64,000 bases of DNA from positions 1,022,001 through 1,086,000 of the forward strand of contig JAQJVL010000159.1 in NCBI GenBank assembly GCA_035578905.1. The letters are read 5' to 3'. Positions 13,095 through 27,400 of this stretch are shown piece by piece (positions within the stretch are counted from its first letter, which is position 1; every line of letters begins with the position of its first letter). The notes beneath the pieces were generated by a model. That model did no database searches. It was not told the origin of the DNA and saw only the letters and a list, made by a program, of their open reading frames with translations. The DNA comes from Stictocephala bisonia (lineage: Eukaryota; Arthropoda; Insecta; Hemiptera; Membracidae). The position numbers and the translations under genes are program-made.

Positions 13095-13935
13095 CCCCCA
13101 TGATGTGCCTCATAGACATAAGATCAGCCCAACAGCTTAGTGAGAAAACTGCCTGTAATCTCGCTTAAGAATCTCGGTCTTTGATCACATAGGAGTCTAT
13201 GGCCCTACGAGAGGACTCTGCATGCTCGTAAACCCTGCCCCTGTGGTGCAGTTTGGCCCATGGCCAGGAGTAACATTGTCTATAGATCTCCTGAGGGTCT
13301 CATCCTGTGAGCTTGCAAGTGAATACTGCTAGAAGCCGGTCTTGTAGATCTCTACTACATGAGAAAGCTCAACCTACAGCCTCGCGAAGGAGGGTCTCCG
13401 CTTTCAGCATCATCATTAGGCATTGTAAATAGTAACACTTAGAAATCTTGGCCCATAGCCTCACAAGGAAACTCTGTCTATAGCAACTTTGAGGATCTTA
13501 GCTATGACCTCCAGGCATAGCTTGCCCTACATCCTCACAATCTTATAGCGTCACTTCTTTTTTGCCTCATATGAAAGTTCGGCTGTCTGTTTTGTAAGGG
13601 AACATCATAGCACCTCTTGAGGATCTCTTCCTTTGGCTCCGTGAGTTAACACTGCCAGTTGCACAATTTGAAGAATCAAACTTTGGTCCATTGGGGGAGC
13701 TCAGCTATGGCTTCGTAAGAGAACTGTCTAGCATTACGATGATATCAGCCTTCAGCCTCACAAGGAAACTCTGTCTGCACTTGTGGATCTCAATTCAACT
13801 ATTGGCCTCATGAGATAACTCTGACAGTAGCTTCACTTTAATATCTCAATCTTTGGCCTCGCAAGGGGACTATACTTAAACCTTAGCTTGTGGAGCTTGG
13901 CCTTGCGAGGGTCTTTGGATTTTAGAATTGGAAAC
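13095..13935 (+). repeat. degenerate tandem array, unit roughly 60 bp
   Basis: The block repeats variants of 'cctcacaaggaaactctgtc' (13463, 13755), 'cctcgcaagg' (13857) and 'ggatctc..' at irregular spacing near 60 bases. It is clearly richer in G+C than its flanks. The same unit appears in reverse orientation at 29883-30085 ('gcgaggccgcaggccgag', 'agagtgtctt'), so it is a dispersed satellite-like family. Confidence 0.6.
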
Positions 13936-15016
13936 TCTCTCCCCAACACTCTAGAATCATCAAGTAGTTCCTGAGCAATGGGCAATATGATAACATTTAA
14001 AATGACACCTCATACACAACTTTTGGTCAGTAAATAAATGAAAAAAATATGAATTCACAAATAACATTGTTTTTATGGAATTAAAACCAACATGGCCGAC
14101 AGCCTCTGCGACCCTTAAAACAATTGAACAAATAATTTATTCAAATTTATTGTTTAAATTCTTGTATAAAACTGGTAAATCTTTTGTTGGAAAACATATA
14201 TTACTGTTTATTTTAGAGACAAAAAACTGTAACAGGTTTTGATTTACCAAAGGGACAAGTATAAAATTGATTTTTTTATGTTAGAAGTATAACATTCTAA
14301 GACATTGAATTTTTTTAATTGTGACAACATTTTATTCTAAGCTGATAGTTGATCTTTTAGTTTTAGGTTTATTTTGTGTCAGATGGAAACTTTTGTGTTA
14401 AGGTTAATTATAAGGAGATTAGTTGGAATTTTTGTGCCATTTCGTTCTATTCCAAGGAAAAGTTTGGGAATTGTCACTTATTCTGATTTTCCACATGTTA
14501 ATGTTTATGGACAAAATTTGCTTTGATTTTTTTTCAGAGTTTCCAAGTTGTTATAGAAACTCCATTACCTGTATTCTGATTATTCAATATATTGTACTAT
14601 AGAATTTTCGCCTTATGTTGGTTATATAAATGATTTCCATTAATTGTACGATGATCCAAGAACAGTATAGGCAAAGCTACTAAATTTTTAAGCAATTTAT
14701 TAACAAATGAAATTTAAAGTTTATATACCAAAAACAGTCTTCCTTCTTTTCTTAACATTTACAGATTTTAAGTTGAGCGAGGTTATATTATATATTGAAC
14801 ACTATTTGTGTTATAAAACCTAAGACTAGAAAGAAATTAATTTACAGATTAAACTTACATCTGAAATAAATCTACAAATAAACTAAAAGTGCAACCCTAA
14901 TGTACATAGATATACATTTATTGGTCCTTTTAATTATAACAAGGCATTTTGATTTTTATATGCTGCTCAATTCAATTAAAATTGAAACAACACTACTACA
15001 AATTTAAAACTAACTA
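13936..15016. other. 3' flank of the kinase gene, no feature seen
   Basis: AT-rich DNA immediately downstream of the distal terminal exon. No other gene is visible. Confidence 0.4.
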
Positions 15017-15022
15017 TTTATT
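15017..15022 (-). promoter_or_regulatory. Erk7: candidate poly(A) signal, distal terminal exon
   Basis: AATAAA on the minus strand about 195 bases past the stop codon of the distal terminal exon. The hexamer is common in AT-rich DNA, so this is only positional support. Confidence 0.35.
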
Positions 15023-15216
15023 ACAAACTAGATAACTTTAAAATTTTAAATTGAAAAGACATTTGAAAAAAGAAAAGGCAAGAATCAGCCTTTTAGTGCA
15101 TTTATCAGATATGAGCAAATTTAAAAAACACATCTAAAAAAGATCCTCTGAGTAAACCCTACAAAAATATTATCGATTGAACTGCTACAAATATTTGTAG
15201 CGGAAGTGAGCACTGT

Positions 15217-15402
15217 TTACCACTGAACTCTCTTTTTGATGTCCTGCAGCTCAGATTCTGTTATGTAACCGTACTTCTGATCGTATTGCGAGGCTGATGG
15301 CTGGTAGCTCCTCTCCTTCTGAGGTTTCCGCCCAATGTAACTGCTCAGCCCAGTTGTAACCTTAGGCTTTTGTGAAATCCTGGCCCCTTTGTTCACAATA
15401 AT
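15217..15402 (-). CDS. Erk7: Erk7 terminal exon B (distal copy)
   Basis: It starts after ttttctgcag and encodes 61 residues, ending KKRVQW then TAA at 15217-15219. The sequence is basic with a repeated Ser/Tyr pattern ([45 protein letters not shown]). It is the last recognisable exon of the gene. With it the protein is about 505 residues. Which of the two copies is ancestral cannot be told from this window alone. Confidence 0.85.
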   Translation of the reverse strand: MIVNKGARISQKPKVTTGLSSYIGRKPQKERSYQPSASQYDQKYGYITESELQDIKKRVQW

Positions 15403-18400
15403 CTGCAGAAAAATACTGTGGCTATAAACATTTTAGAAACAACTTTGAACTAAATTTGTTGACTAATCAGTTTTATAATAAGTTTGAGTTAATTAATAAC
15501 AAAAGATTGTTCTCAAGTTGGTTATATCTTATTAATAAAAATGCTTATTAATAATTACTTTAAATCAAAATAGTTCAGAAATATTACTTAAACCCTTATT
15601 GGATCAAGACATCAGGTAAACGTTGTTGACAATAGATAAGCGATGTTGTCAGAAAATACTTCTACTTTTTTGAGAACTGTATGTAATTGTTGTTGTTGAA
15701 AAAGACTTTTGTAGATTAAGGGTTTAGCTTTTATTTTTAGGCTATGACTTTATGCCATGGTAACTAATTATTAAAGGAAATAAATAATAATTTGGTGAGT
15801 TACTCATTGATAGTTATTATAAAAGCTCAAAATACTTTTAATATTGGCATTCTAAAATAAACGTTAAAACAAAAAAGTGTTATTTCATAAATAATGGGTT
15901 ATTTTTTTAATTCAGTTTCATATATTGTGACCTACTTAAAGCACTAATGTGAGAGATGCTCATATTGGTGGAAGAGAGAGCATAAAACTCGCACATTTTG
16001 TAACCAATCTTAAAATAAAAGAAATTTAAAATAAAAAAATTAAACCATTAATGCATAACTAGTCAACAACAATTAATAAAAACAACAAAATAAAAATAAC
16101 ATATTCTTGTTTTTTAATGTTGTTATTTTTACAACAAAAAGTTGTTGTGGAAGTTAAGCAGAGATGAGAGCTTGAAATGCGGACAGTTAATCACTCATAT
16201 GGTGTACAGTAGTGGATAATTTCCCCTCTGCTGCTGAAACCACTAAATGTGCTAAATACTAATGTGGTTTTATCAATACCACTGTACGTGTAGGGACCAA
16301 TATATTCTTTAGGAAATTAAATATTTAGAAAATAAAAAGAGGAATATTCAGTCCGTTTCTTATCTTGAACAAGGTTTGGAAGTCAGGCATAGCTTACACT
16401 ACCCTCCCTAGGAGCAACAATAACGTCAACTCCAGCTGCTCATCTTTCCAGTATAATTGTATTTATTTATAGGGATAGTCTTTATTTTAATATATAAATG
16501 TTATCTTATTTGGTAGGCTTAAGCAGCGGGTGTCATTACTAATAACTAAAGCTTTTGGTAATGACAGTGTCAAGGTGTTGTTTACATCACCAAACGTTTC
16601 ACCCATGCTGTTTTGTGGCATCACAGCATGGGCAAAATGTTTGGTGATGTAAATACTGTAAATAACACTTTGAAGCAGTCGTTACTGGAAGCTTTAGTTA
16701 TTAGTAGATAAAGGTTACATTTACAAATTGAAATATAAAACTTATTTAGTAAGCTTGTAAGATAACTTACCATAGACACTTATTAGACAAAATAAAATAT
16801 AGCATCTTACTCTACATATTTTGTTTTGTTTAGTGTTACATATCACCAACTTGTATGGGTAGGCATAAAGTCTGTTACCAGCAAAAGTATATGAGGGCTG
16901 TCACTTTAGTGAGACCAATTAAATTCAATAGTTATGCGAGTCTGTGGATCAATTATTATTTGTATGGTTGGATAAAATAACAATTTTTTTTATTACAGGT
17001 GATGTTAGGAGTATAGAGACCTCTCTTCCACCTAAACCGATAGTAGGGTGGGTCGGATGGGAGAGCTGTCAATGGTATATTTTGTCCTGCACAGTCATTT
17101 TCATCCAAAATTTTAAAACCTTAAGTAATAGATTATTGTAATACAAATAAAAAACTATGTATGTAGCAATTAATGGGGTATTTTCTTGCATTAATACATT
17201 CCGTTGGAGTGGACCAGGATAGCCCAAGGAACTTCAGCATCACAAGTATTTTGCACTTCCTGCTGAAAGGTGTGCTTTAAGAATACCCATGTAGCCGTGG
17301 ATATATTCCTCTATTCATCATGAGCATAGACAGTTATACCTCTTCAAGTTCTTCACTAGCATCGTACAAAAAATATTGAGCAGTCTCCTCATCGTGCACT
17401 TGGGATTCTAATATTTCAAACACAATCGCTGTGAATTCTTTCCAATGTAACCATGTCTGGTAACCATGACCAGAATCTGCTTTGTTTTGCATTTGATTGG
17501 TTTCATTACTGACGGTTTATACATGATTAGTCAACAGTGTGGAGATACCCTGATTAGTGAAAGTAAAAAAAATCTTTATTCATCTGTACAACAATTGTTT
17601 ATCAAATGGCAAAAATATTGCTACATCATAGGTTCAGTGTACATATATAAAGTAGAAGGTACAATCATACTAAGAATATATTATTTAAACTTGCTTAGAT
17701 AATTTTATTTATCCTGCTGTAAAAGTATTAAAATCATGTAATGACTGAGGTGCATTACAAATCAATATTTTTTAAAGTTATTCTTAAACTCTAAAAACTT
17801 TTTTTGATGTTTCAAGTTATCTGGCAAACTGTTAAAAGATTTTGATCCAATATACGTAGGCTTAAGTTTACAAAGTTCAATTCTAGGCTTTTCTAGTAAC
17901 ACTTCTCTTTTCTCCTTGTATTATAATTATGGCTGTTACCAACAAACCTTAAAAGTTGTAACTTGTTTTAATGAAAAGTATTGTTTCATATATCTAGAGG
18001 CCAAAAACAGTCAATATTATTCACTGTGTTTCTACTGATTCCATATTTTTTTAAACAAAACATAATACGTATTGCTTTTTTGTAAAAATAAAATATTATT
18101 CAAATTTGTTGTGATGTACATCCATAAATACATATACCAAATGCAATATTGGATTGAATGTGAGTAAAATATACTATTTTCAAAGTTTCCAAATTAGCAA
18201 TTGGCCTTAGCCTTATCAGGGTGTAAATTCCAGAAGATACTTTTCTAACTACATCATTTACATGTAGATTCCAATTTAAACTTTGGTCTACAGTCATTCC
18301 TTATAATTTTACGTTTTCGGTATTCTGAACAGTCCAATTATTACATACAATATCTGCATAGCTAGCTATTTTTGTTTTGAACAGTGTGGAAATTAATATA

Positions 18401-21400
18401 ATTTTATATAACAGTTTTATAAAAAATCAAAAGATTGTGGTTTAAAAAAACTGTATTTAAAATCTTTTAGGGAACCTAAAGCTGAAAATTAAATTCTTGT
18501 TAGTGTAGAACAAACTCATGACATGTTTATAAGGCAGAACGTGTACTTTTTTATGCATAGGGCAGTTGGGATATTTTTGGGGCAACTCAAAATTGTGCAG
18601 GGTTATTATACAGGGTTTGTCAACAGTCTGGAGACCCCCTGTTTAGTGAATGTCAAAAAAATCTTTATTAATTTGTACACTTGTACATCAAATGGCAGAT
18701 CTCTATTTAACACTATAATGAATGATGGCTAATAAATAACCAGGAGAACATTTTTGTTATTTTCCTAAGTAGCCGGGGTGTCACCAGACTTTTTCTAGTA
18801 ACAGTACATAAAAAAAAACAACATTTTCATAGTTGTTTATTGGCCACCAGTCATGAAGTGTGGAGATAGAAACCTCTAATTTGCACAGTTCATTTTCTCT
18901 TGCCAAGAGAAGTGACATGCTGGGAGTCCAATTTTGGTTTTGTGAGTCCAACTGCCCTATGAATATTAAAGTACAGTTTTATCCCTTATAAACATGTTAT
19001 GAGTCTGGTTGTTCTACACCAACACACTAACAAGTAATCGGATTGACTCCAGACTTTTGACTAGCCCTGCATTTTTACAATTGCTTTATACAGTGTGGAA
19101 GAAAAGTTCTGGAACAGATTAATAACTTTTTAATGATTACAGATAAAGCAATAAACTTTGGTACATCAATATTGCACATATAACTCTACTTTTTGATGTA
19201 ACTACCATTTTTCTGTCATATCAGGGGGATAGCCTGCAAGGAGTCAGAAGAAAATCTTATATGAGAGCATAGGTCAAGTAGTACATCAAATTAAACCACT
19301 ATAGAGTGGTAGAACATAAACCAACAATCCCGATCTCAAAAGGTTCGCTCTTTAAAAAATGAAGCTTGTTAAAAGTGTTAAAAAGATACAATGAAAGTCA
19401 TGTTTTAGTCGGTTTAGTATTCTTTTCTAGCTCAGGTTGGGAAGGTTAAACTTTGTAAATGTCTACTGGACTTAATAAATATTTTTTTTAGGATAGTTGG
19501 TGACTCTTCACTTCCAATAGATGATGGTACACAAGGAGTTCGACAAAAATATTAAAACTAGCATAGGTCAAGATGTACATCATTTTAAAAAGATTGTCTA
19601 GCACAGGTGAATACCACAAATAGCAATTAAAAAGGTTGATCCAGTACAAAATGTACAGTAGATGTTCAAAGATTTTCTTGGTTGTAGTAGACCTAAGACA
19701 TTGCATTAGTAGCCACAATTCAAGTGTATTAATGAATCAAAGAAAAAATGCTACTGCATGCATTATGCCTATCGTAAAAACGTACATTATGAAGTTAGTA
19801 ATGAAAAAGAGTTAGCAGTTTGAACGTTTACTCCAAATGTCCTCTATGAACATCTGCCAGAACTTTTCTTCCACTGTGTAAATAAGATATTTTACTATGC
19901 AATATTTTTGGGTTTGATTCAAAATAGATTTTGTAGTACTTATACAACCTAATTTCAAAAATGAACTTTTCATTGCCCATGTAACTACTGTAGTTCCCGG
20001 AATTGCAAGTCCTTGATTTTGATTGTGTGAAAATATTTCTTTGGTATCATATAGAAAATTTGATTTAAACATGTTTATTGCAGTATAATTTTATGATATT
20101 TGTACTTTTTAAAATGCCTTGGCTGAAATGTAAATTAAACTTAAACAAATCAGTCTTGTGTCAAACCTTTCCAAGCAGTTTACCCTACAAAAATAAGATG
20201 TCTAATCTATTCCATTGTTGCCAATATAATTCTGAATGGATGCTATAAAAATAAACTCAATCATTGAGTTGTATGCTAGAAAGCTAATGGTTGTTAAAGA
20301 GAACAACCGCTGTGTGTCCCCGCTTCATTTATTTTATTGCTGATTACTTGGTGTATGTATATCAATGAAATCAAATATGCTGTATATCAACAGTTAAAAC
20401 CACAAATTTGATTTTGTTCATTCAACATCCGCACTAGTTTAACGACACACCAACACTCTTGCATTACTCATATACATTAGAACTGGTATAATATTTGTAG
20501 GAAGTAAGCATTGTGAACTACTGAACTCTCTTTTTTACGTTGAGCTGCTCTGTTGCTACTACGCACTGGTTACCAAACTTTTGAACGTATTGGGCGGCAG
20601 ATGACTGGTAGTCCTTCTTTGATTTCCACCCAGTGTAACTGCTGAACCCAGAGGTAATCTTATGCATTTGTGAAATCCTGGAGCCTTTGATCACATTAGT
20701 CTACAGAAAAACATATTAAGGCAAAAAAAACTTAGAATAAAATTAAACTCATTTCACTAAATTGTTGATTTAAAAAACTATTCATAACGTTAAATAATAA
20801 GATCTATCCAAAGTTGATCTTGTTCAATTTGTAAAAATGAACATTTAAATATAAAAATATCTTTTAAATTTAAAAGATTTGCTCGGAAATAATGCTTTGA
20901 TCCAATATGATTCAAGCCCACCTGATAATCAGTTATGACAAAAATGAATGTAAATCTTAAATACAACGTATTTGTTATTGAACACAATATCTAAGTGAAG
21001 GATTGAGTAGTGTAGAGTGTACTTTTGTATTAAGGCAAGTAATTTATAACAGGATATTATAAAACTCATAGCACACATCCTATGAAAATGTCTGATAGAC
21101 TGTGACTTTTTAAAATGATTTTCTTTTAAAATTTCATTGATTTTCTTACACTACTTTTCCACATTTCTATCCCTGATACAAAATCACTGTCCAAAGTCTA
21201 ATCCTCCAATTTGCAAAGCTATCTACATTCCTTTCACTATATTGGCTATTTATGGTGGCAGCCCTGACTTTAGGCTATTGCAACTTCATCAGGTCAGCCC
21301 CGCCAATGACCTGGTAGTACATAATATATTTGTATCTTCTATCCTCAAAGCTGATACTTCCTGTGTAACCTGGCTACATTACTGATTGAACAATTAGTCT

Positions 21401-24400
21401 GTGCGCGTGACAGTGTTGCTACTAACCGTATTACTAACGAATATTTCAATAGTAAATATCAGCTGATAGTAATATGGATTTGACACTTGATCAAATCAAA
21501 TTGATCAAGACAACTGCCTGAGTAGGCTAATGTTTTTGTAAAAGAGCCCCCTCTTCACCTCTCGCCTTTGTCCAGCTGTCATTGAATGTGAGCACAGACT
21601 AATTGTTCAAGCAGTACCTGTTTTCTTACCTTTCTACCTATCTTTAACTCTCTATCCATTAGTTTTTTCTTTATTTTATATTTTATTTTTTCCCCATATC
21701 TTAATACTTAACACTGTATATAAAAATGCTATTTAATTTTGCTTTTGTATAGTCATGTATATTTTTTAATTTAATATATGATATGTGGTCAGAAATATTA
21801 TTTTAGAATGGGATCAAATTATTTTTTAAATATTTTAATAAGATGCACAAAGGGTTTTTGATTATTTTGTTTTTATTGATAGGGGGAATATACTACATAT
21901 ATTTTGTGTATTACATACTATTACACAGTTGAATTTTGAATTTGTTTGTCTTAGTATCTTGTTTATATGTCTTCGGGATGCGGATTCGACGGCTAACATT
22001 AACCAAGTTTTACTATGTTTAAAATTTGTTCATGCAACAGCTATACATACCGGAGTCTCCTTGATGGTTGTCAGTGTGACTGTATCTCGGGGCTGGCTGA
22101 AGCTGTACTGAGAGCCGGTAGAGCTTCGGCGAGCAAGACTGGATCTTACTGTTGATACAAACCATCATTCAGTACTGTTAAATTTATTTCATGACAATAA
22201 ATATTTATAGAATCTACTTTTTGAAAATAATAAACAGACAACTTATTCAATTACAGATTAAACAATTAGTCTGGGTGCATGGTGGTGTTGCTACTAACCA
22301 TATTACCAACTAATATAATTATACAATAATAAACATCAGCTGATAGTAATAGTAGATACTTAACACTTGAAGACAACTGTTTCTGTCACAGATAAATAAC
22401 TCTACCCAGATAGCTCACAGCACACGAGAAAATCGTATGCGCTGTATGTAGGCAACACGCACTACTTGACCATGAATTTAGGATGCAACGTTGCCACATT
22501 GAACAACTATTACATCTCAATCATTATTATCAGCTGATATTTATTATTGTAATATTCATTTTTAATATGGTTAGTTGACTGAGTTAAATCTGGCAATGCC
22601 GTCCAGTTGACAGCCGCTTGATGCGCTTTAAAGCGGACAGTTGACACACTACGAAAAATTTGTTAACACTCTTTAGCATGGGAATAAGCCATCTGGGTAT
22701 AGTTATTTATGTGTGGTTTCTGTACACCAATGTTTTCATAAAAGTGCCACATCTTCACTCCTCACCTATTTCCAGGTGTCATTGGCTGCAGGCCCAGACT
22801 GATTGTTTGCTCTCTAGTTGTAATCAATGACATTTAAAAATAAACAGTGGCCTAAGATTATAACAAAAATTACATTAGCTTTATCTTAAGCTACATCATT
22901 ATTATATTTTTTGTAATTATTATGTTGAAAATAAATTAATTTTTGCATTAAATACGATCAAATAAAGTCACATATAAGCACAATATACCTTTGAGGAATA
23001 ATTGAGTTGAGCAACAAAATTAAATGCATATTACTAAAAGGTAAAACTTAATTTATAAATAATACTATAAAAAAGTAATAGTTGATGAACTAAACCTAGT
23101 ACAATACTATTAAAAAACAATGTAAATAAAAAATTCATATGATCAATTAATATTTTGATAATATTTTCTACAAAGGTATAGAATAGTTGGCACAAAATGT
23201 TAAGAATGTTTCATTCATTGAGAAATACAAACATACAAATATAACATTTCTTTATTTACATTTTGGTCAACAAAAGTATGACGTCAAAAATAACAATGAG
23301 TTTATATACATGTATACATTCTTGCTAATTTTTAGGTTTTAAATACTTTCTTCATATGATGTCCTCCATACATGGAATTCTGCACCAATGGATAGTCCCA
23401 CTTATACAGTTCCTTGATTGTTTCGACATTTTTTAAGTTTGTACACTTACTTTTATAGTATATATTGATGATAGTTTTAACTAATACCTGGCTGGGAAGA
23501 ACTGATCCGTGTTGCAACAGGAGCCTTATGCTCCACTACTGTTTCTGTGTAGATGGACCGCTTCGTGTGGCGAGATGTCTGAGCTCTTATTATTGGTTCA
23601 GATAGTTTTCGGTTTCTGGAAAAAGTAGCATAAATCAGATTTATATATCTATATGTATAAAATCAAAATACCACTGACTGACTGACTCACTCACTCATTA
23701 CGAAAACTCAAAAACCACTGAACAGATTTACGTGAAATTTTAAAGGAAGTTAGTTTTAGTATCAAAGGGACCCACTAACAAAGAATTTTTCAAAATTCCA
23801 TTCCTAAGGGGTACAAACAGCTCCTAAAAATTTCCTTTTCCCCATAAGAATAACATTGGGTCGATTATAGTAAATTAGTAACAGCTGTTTTGTAAATAAA
23901 TAAACATGTTTACTTGACATTATTCTATTGATGCATTAAGAGTTGCATCTTCAACTGTTTAACAAAAACAAATGAAATAAACACGTTTGAAATATGCTAA
24001 GTAATACTATTGAGTATTTATACTAATAAATAGCTACCAACGCAAGTAGTGTAGGTGAAATGCTGTAAATAAATTTAGTATTGTGATTTTACGTTATACA
24101 GTTAATTTACTAAATCTACTATTATTTGTAGTCAAAAGTCACATGGCAAGGCCGAAGACCGAGGTGTATCAAGCACAGTGAGAGACGGGGTTGGCACATG
24201 AAGTGTGCAGGAGTGTCCCCTAGTTCTTTTATGAATTTATTGACATGCACAGAAAACTGCAATATATTCTATTGTGTCAATAAAGAAATTGAATTGAGTT
24301 GAATTTATAAATTTAACATTCAAACTCATTCAAATCAAATAACTACATTATTACTATTAGTGTCTTCGTTGAAGGATTGCCTTTTGAAACACGAGAAATT

Positions 24401-27400
24401 TTCAACATTTCTTTAACCTTACAATCTTAAGTTCAGACAAATATAAAAATTTCATTTTCATATTAAGGTTTCTAGTTTTTATTATTATAATAGTTATCTC
24501 GATGTGAGAGATTTTGACTACCGTACTTCTGCAGACTTGATTGGTTCTGTCTGCTTAGTCATAGTTTTTCACTTACGTGTGGCTCTTGATTGGAGGTTTG
24601 CTGTGCATGTGTTCACTGTGGGAGATAACTTTGTACAATTTCTTGCGATATTCATCTACAGACAGCTGTACATCATCCCTAAGTGATGGCACGATGGATG
24701 CTACCAGCGCTGGCTCTGAGGAGGTGTTATGAAACCTGGCAAAATAAAGAGTGTGAATGAGTATCTGCTTCACAAATTTAACTCTGAACTAAAACCAACC
24801 TAGAATTCTTGTGTGGAGGGTATTTTATGATTTTTTTAGTTATTTTAATAACTGTGGCCAAATACTTGTTCATGGTCAAATGTAAAAGTTCTTCAAATCA
24901 TTGTTCTATCGTGAAAACATGATCTGCCAATCTTTCACGGTTAAATACCAATTTAAAATAAATACCTAAACTATAATGCTTGTAGCATAACAATTTAGTT
25001 TATTAATTGGCATATTATATGTTGGTAGAAATACAAGTTCTTGTTAAACAACTCAAAATTATTACATTTATTGTGACTTTATTACACAATGTTATTGTGA
25101 TCGATTTTAGTAAACCTCATTTACCACCCTCAGACCACAGAGATTCACAAAGGAATCATGAAGTTTGTGTTAAGTGACGTTTACTTTTGTCGAATGTAGC
25201 ATTGTATTTAGAAGTAAAATCAAGTTTTGGCAACTTATGTTTTCATTGTTAATTTAAAGACTGTTATTCATAACTTATAAGTATGTATGGCATAATTTTT
25301 ATTTTATAATTTTAATAATATTCTGAGTTGAGTGATTTGTCTGAGATCTGAATTTAATAATTAATATTTGAATATGAAAACCAGAGAGCCTTTGATTTTT
25401 AATTTAAGTATGGCCTTTATTATAGTATTTGTGAGATTAAACGGAAAGCAGTTTTGTTAATAGATTGCATTCTAGGTTGGAATGTATCTGATAAAGCAGA
25501 AAAGAGTCATAATTCATGATTCATTAAATTTAATTATATTAACCCTTTACACACGGAAATTATTTTACCCTTTTTTAAAGTAACACGTAATTATATAAAA
25601 AAAATAATTTTAATGAAATGTGATGTTAATTTGTTTTAAGTTTTAGAAACATAAAGGAACATGAAAATTATATAAATTTATATTTAAAGTTACAATTATA
25701 ATTTTCAATGCTATTTTATTGTAGATGTACAAGTAATTATAATGAAAAGTAGAAATATACAAAAAATTTCAACATTTAAGTTGAAACTTTTAACAGTATC
25801 TTTCATTTATGGTACAATAATAACTAAAAAAACTGAAAACTAGAAAACTTAGAAAAAGAACGATGTGTTGAAAACAATGTGCTTGTGTGGTGTGACAGTC
25901 CAAGGATATTTTCGTTTTACGCATGTGCAAAGGCAGGAGACTGGCCGCACACATGTGTGCTCTGGATTGGCTGCACCGTCCCTTTTTATTCATAGACAAT
26001 TTACGTTTTTAAAAGGCTTAGGGAGTTGGCCAAAGATATGTCTAAGTTGATGCTGCACTCTAGCGGAACTTTTAGGAACTATCATTTACACTATCAGCAG
26101 AAATATTTCATTTTGGATATGTTCATTAACCGCGTTTGAGGCAAAGTAGAGGCTGAGTATGTATTTGTTTGCCGCATGCAAAGGGTTAATATTAACTTCA
26201 ACGACTCATTGACAAGATGAAATAAATATATGAATTATAGCTGATTTAAAAATTTTATGAAAAAAAGCAATGAGCTGCAGCCAGTAACTGGGCAATGACA
26301 CTGAAGATTATGTTGCAAGAAGGTAGTAGTGAAGATAAATTTAGAGAAGGAAATTAAAATGGCTGATGAATGAAAAAAATCATGGTGGTATCTTTGTTGG
26401 TATATATGAAGATCTTGAAACTATCATATATTTGATATTAAGCTTTAATTTATTCATGTCTACTAACCATCTCAGAAAATGTATAGACTTCATACCGATC
26501 ACTGACATGTTTACACATGATATAAAGGAAACTGAAATTACATATCTTGATGAAATAATTAATACTAGGTACATATACATTTCCCCCTAATTTTTATAAT
26601 TGAAATATTTTGTTGACTAGGTTTACTTTAGAAAATACTATTATTTTATGAATTAAAAAAATAATATAATCCAGGATAGTATTAACTTTATGGCTTTGAC
26701 CCTTGATCTGTGGGTAAGACAGTTACTTGTGCAAGTCAATTTTCCAACAGATCCAGTGTTAAAGCGAGTATTTAACATGATAATCTGACCTGGCACAGTA
26801 AGCATGTCGCAAAGCCTGGGAGGCAGTAAGGCGCTTCATGGGATTAAACACTAGGAGGCGATGAACAAGGTCGAGGGCATCAGGAGCCGACCCTTGCAAT
26901 AGGGAGGGTAGAGGCAGACGAGGGCCGAGAGGAGAGCGCTGTAAGAGTGAGCTGCCATACCCCGCACATACACTCTCCACATCTAAAAACATTAGTGCTT
27001 AATACACATGACATGTGCGTCATATGTTTTACACATAAATCTATTTTAAAATTGCTCCCAGAATTACTTTTTTTTTAATAAGAGGAGATATTTCATACAA
27101 TGATTGTCTCACAAAAAGAAATTATATATTGTAATATTGACTGAAGAGCTGCAAGCTGTTTTTGGCTATCTTATTTTTTAAATATAATTTATCGAACCTA
27201 TGATAACTGTTTAAGACAAGTTATCAATTTTCTTTTTCAATTTCAGAAGATTTATAAAATATACTTTTTTTATAAATTTGCCATCATTCGTAGAGAGTGA
27301 ATCAGTAAATCAATTCACAATACTTAAGTTTTATTATATTCCTGTTATGGTAAGGAAAAAATCTAAAACAGAAAGGAAACTTAATTTAGTAAGCTATATA

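Noticed and set aside
16611..16660. A third hammerhead ribozyme
   Set aside because: The CUGANGA box is not intact on either strand, so only the foldback is annotated.
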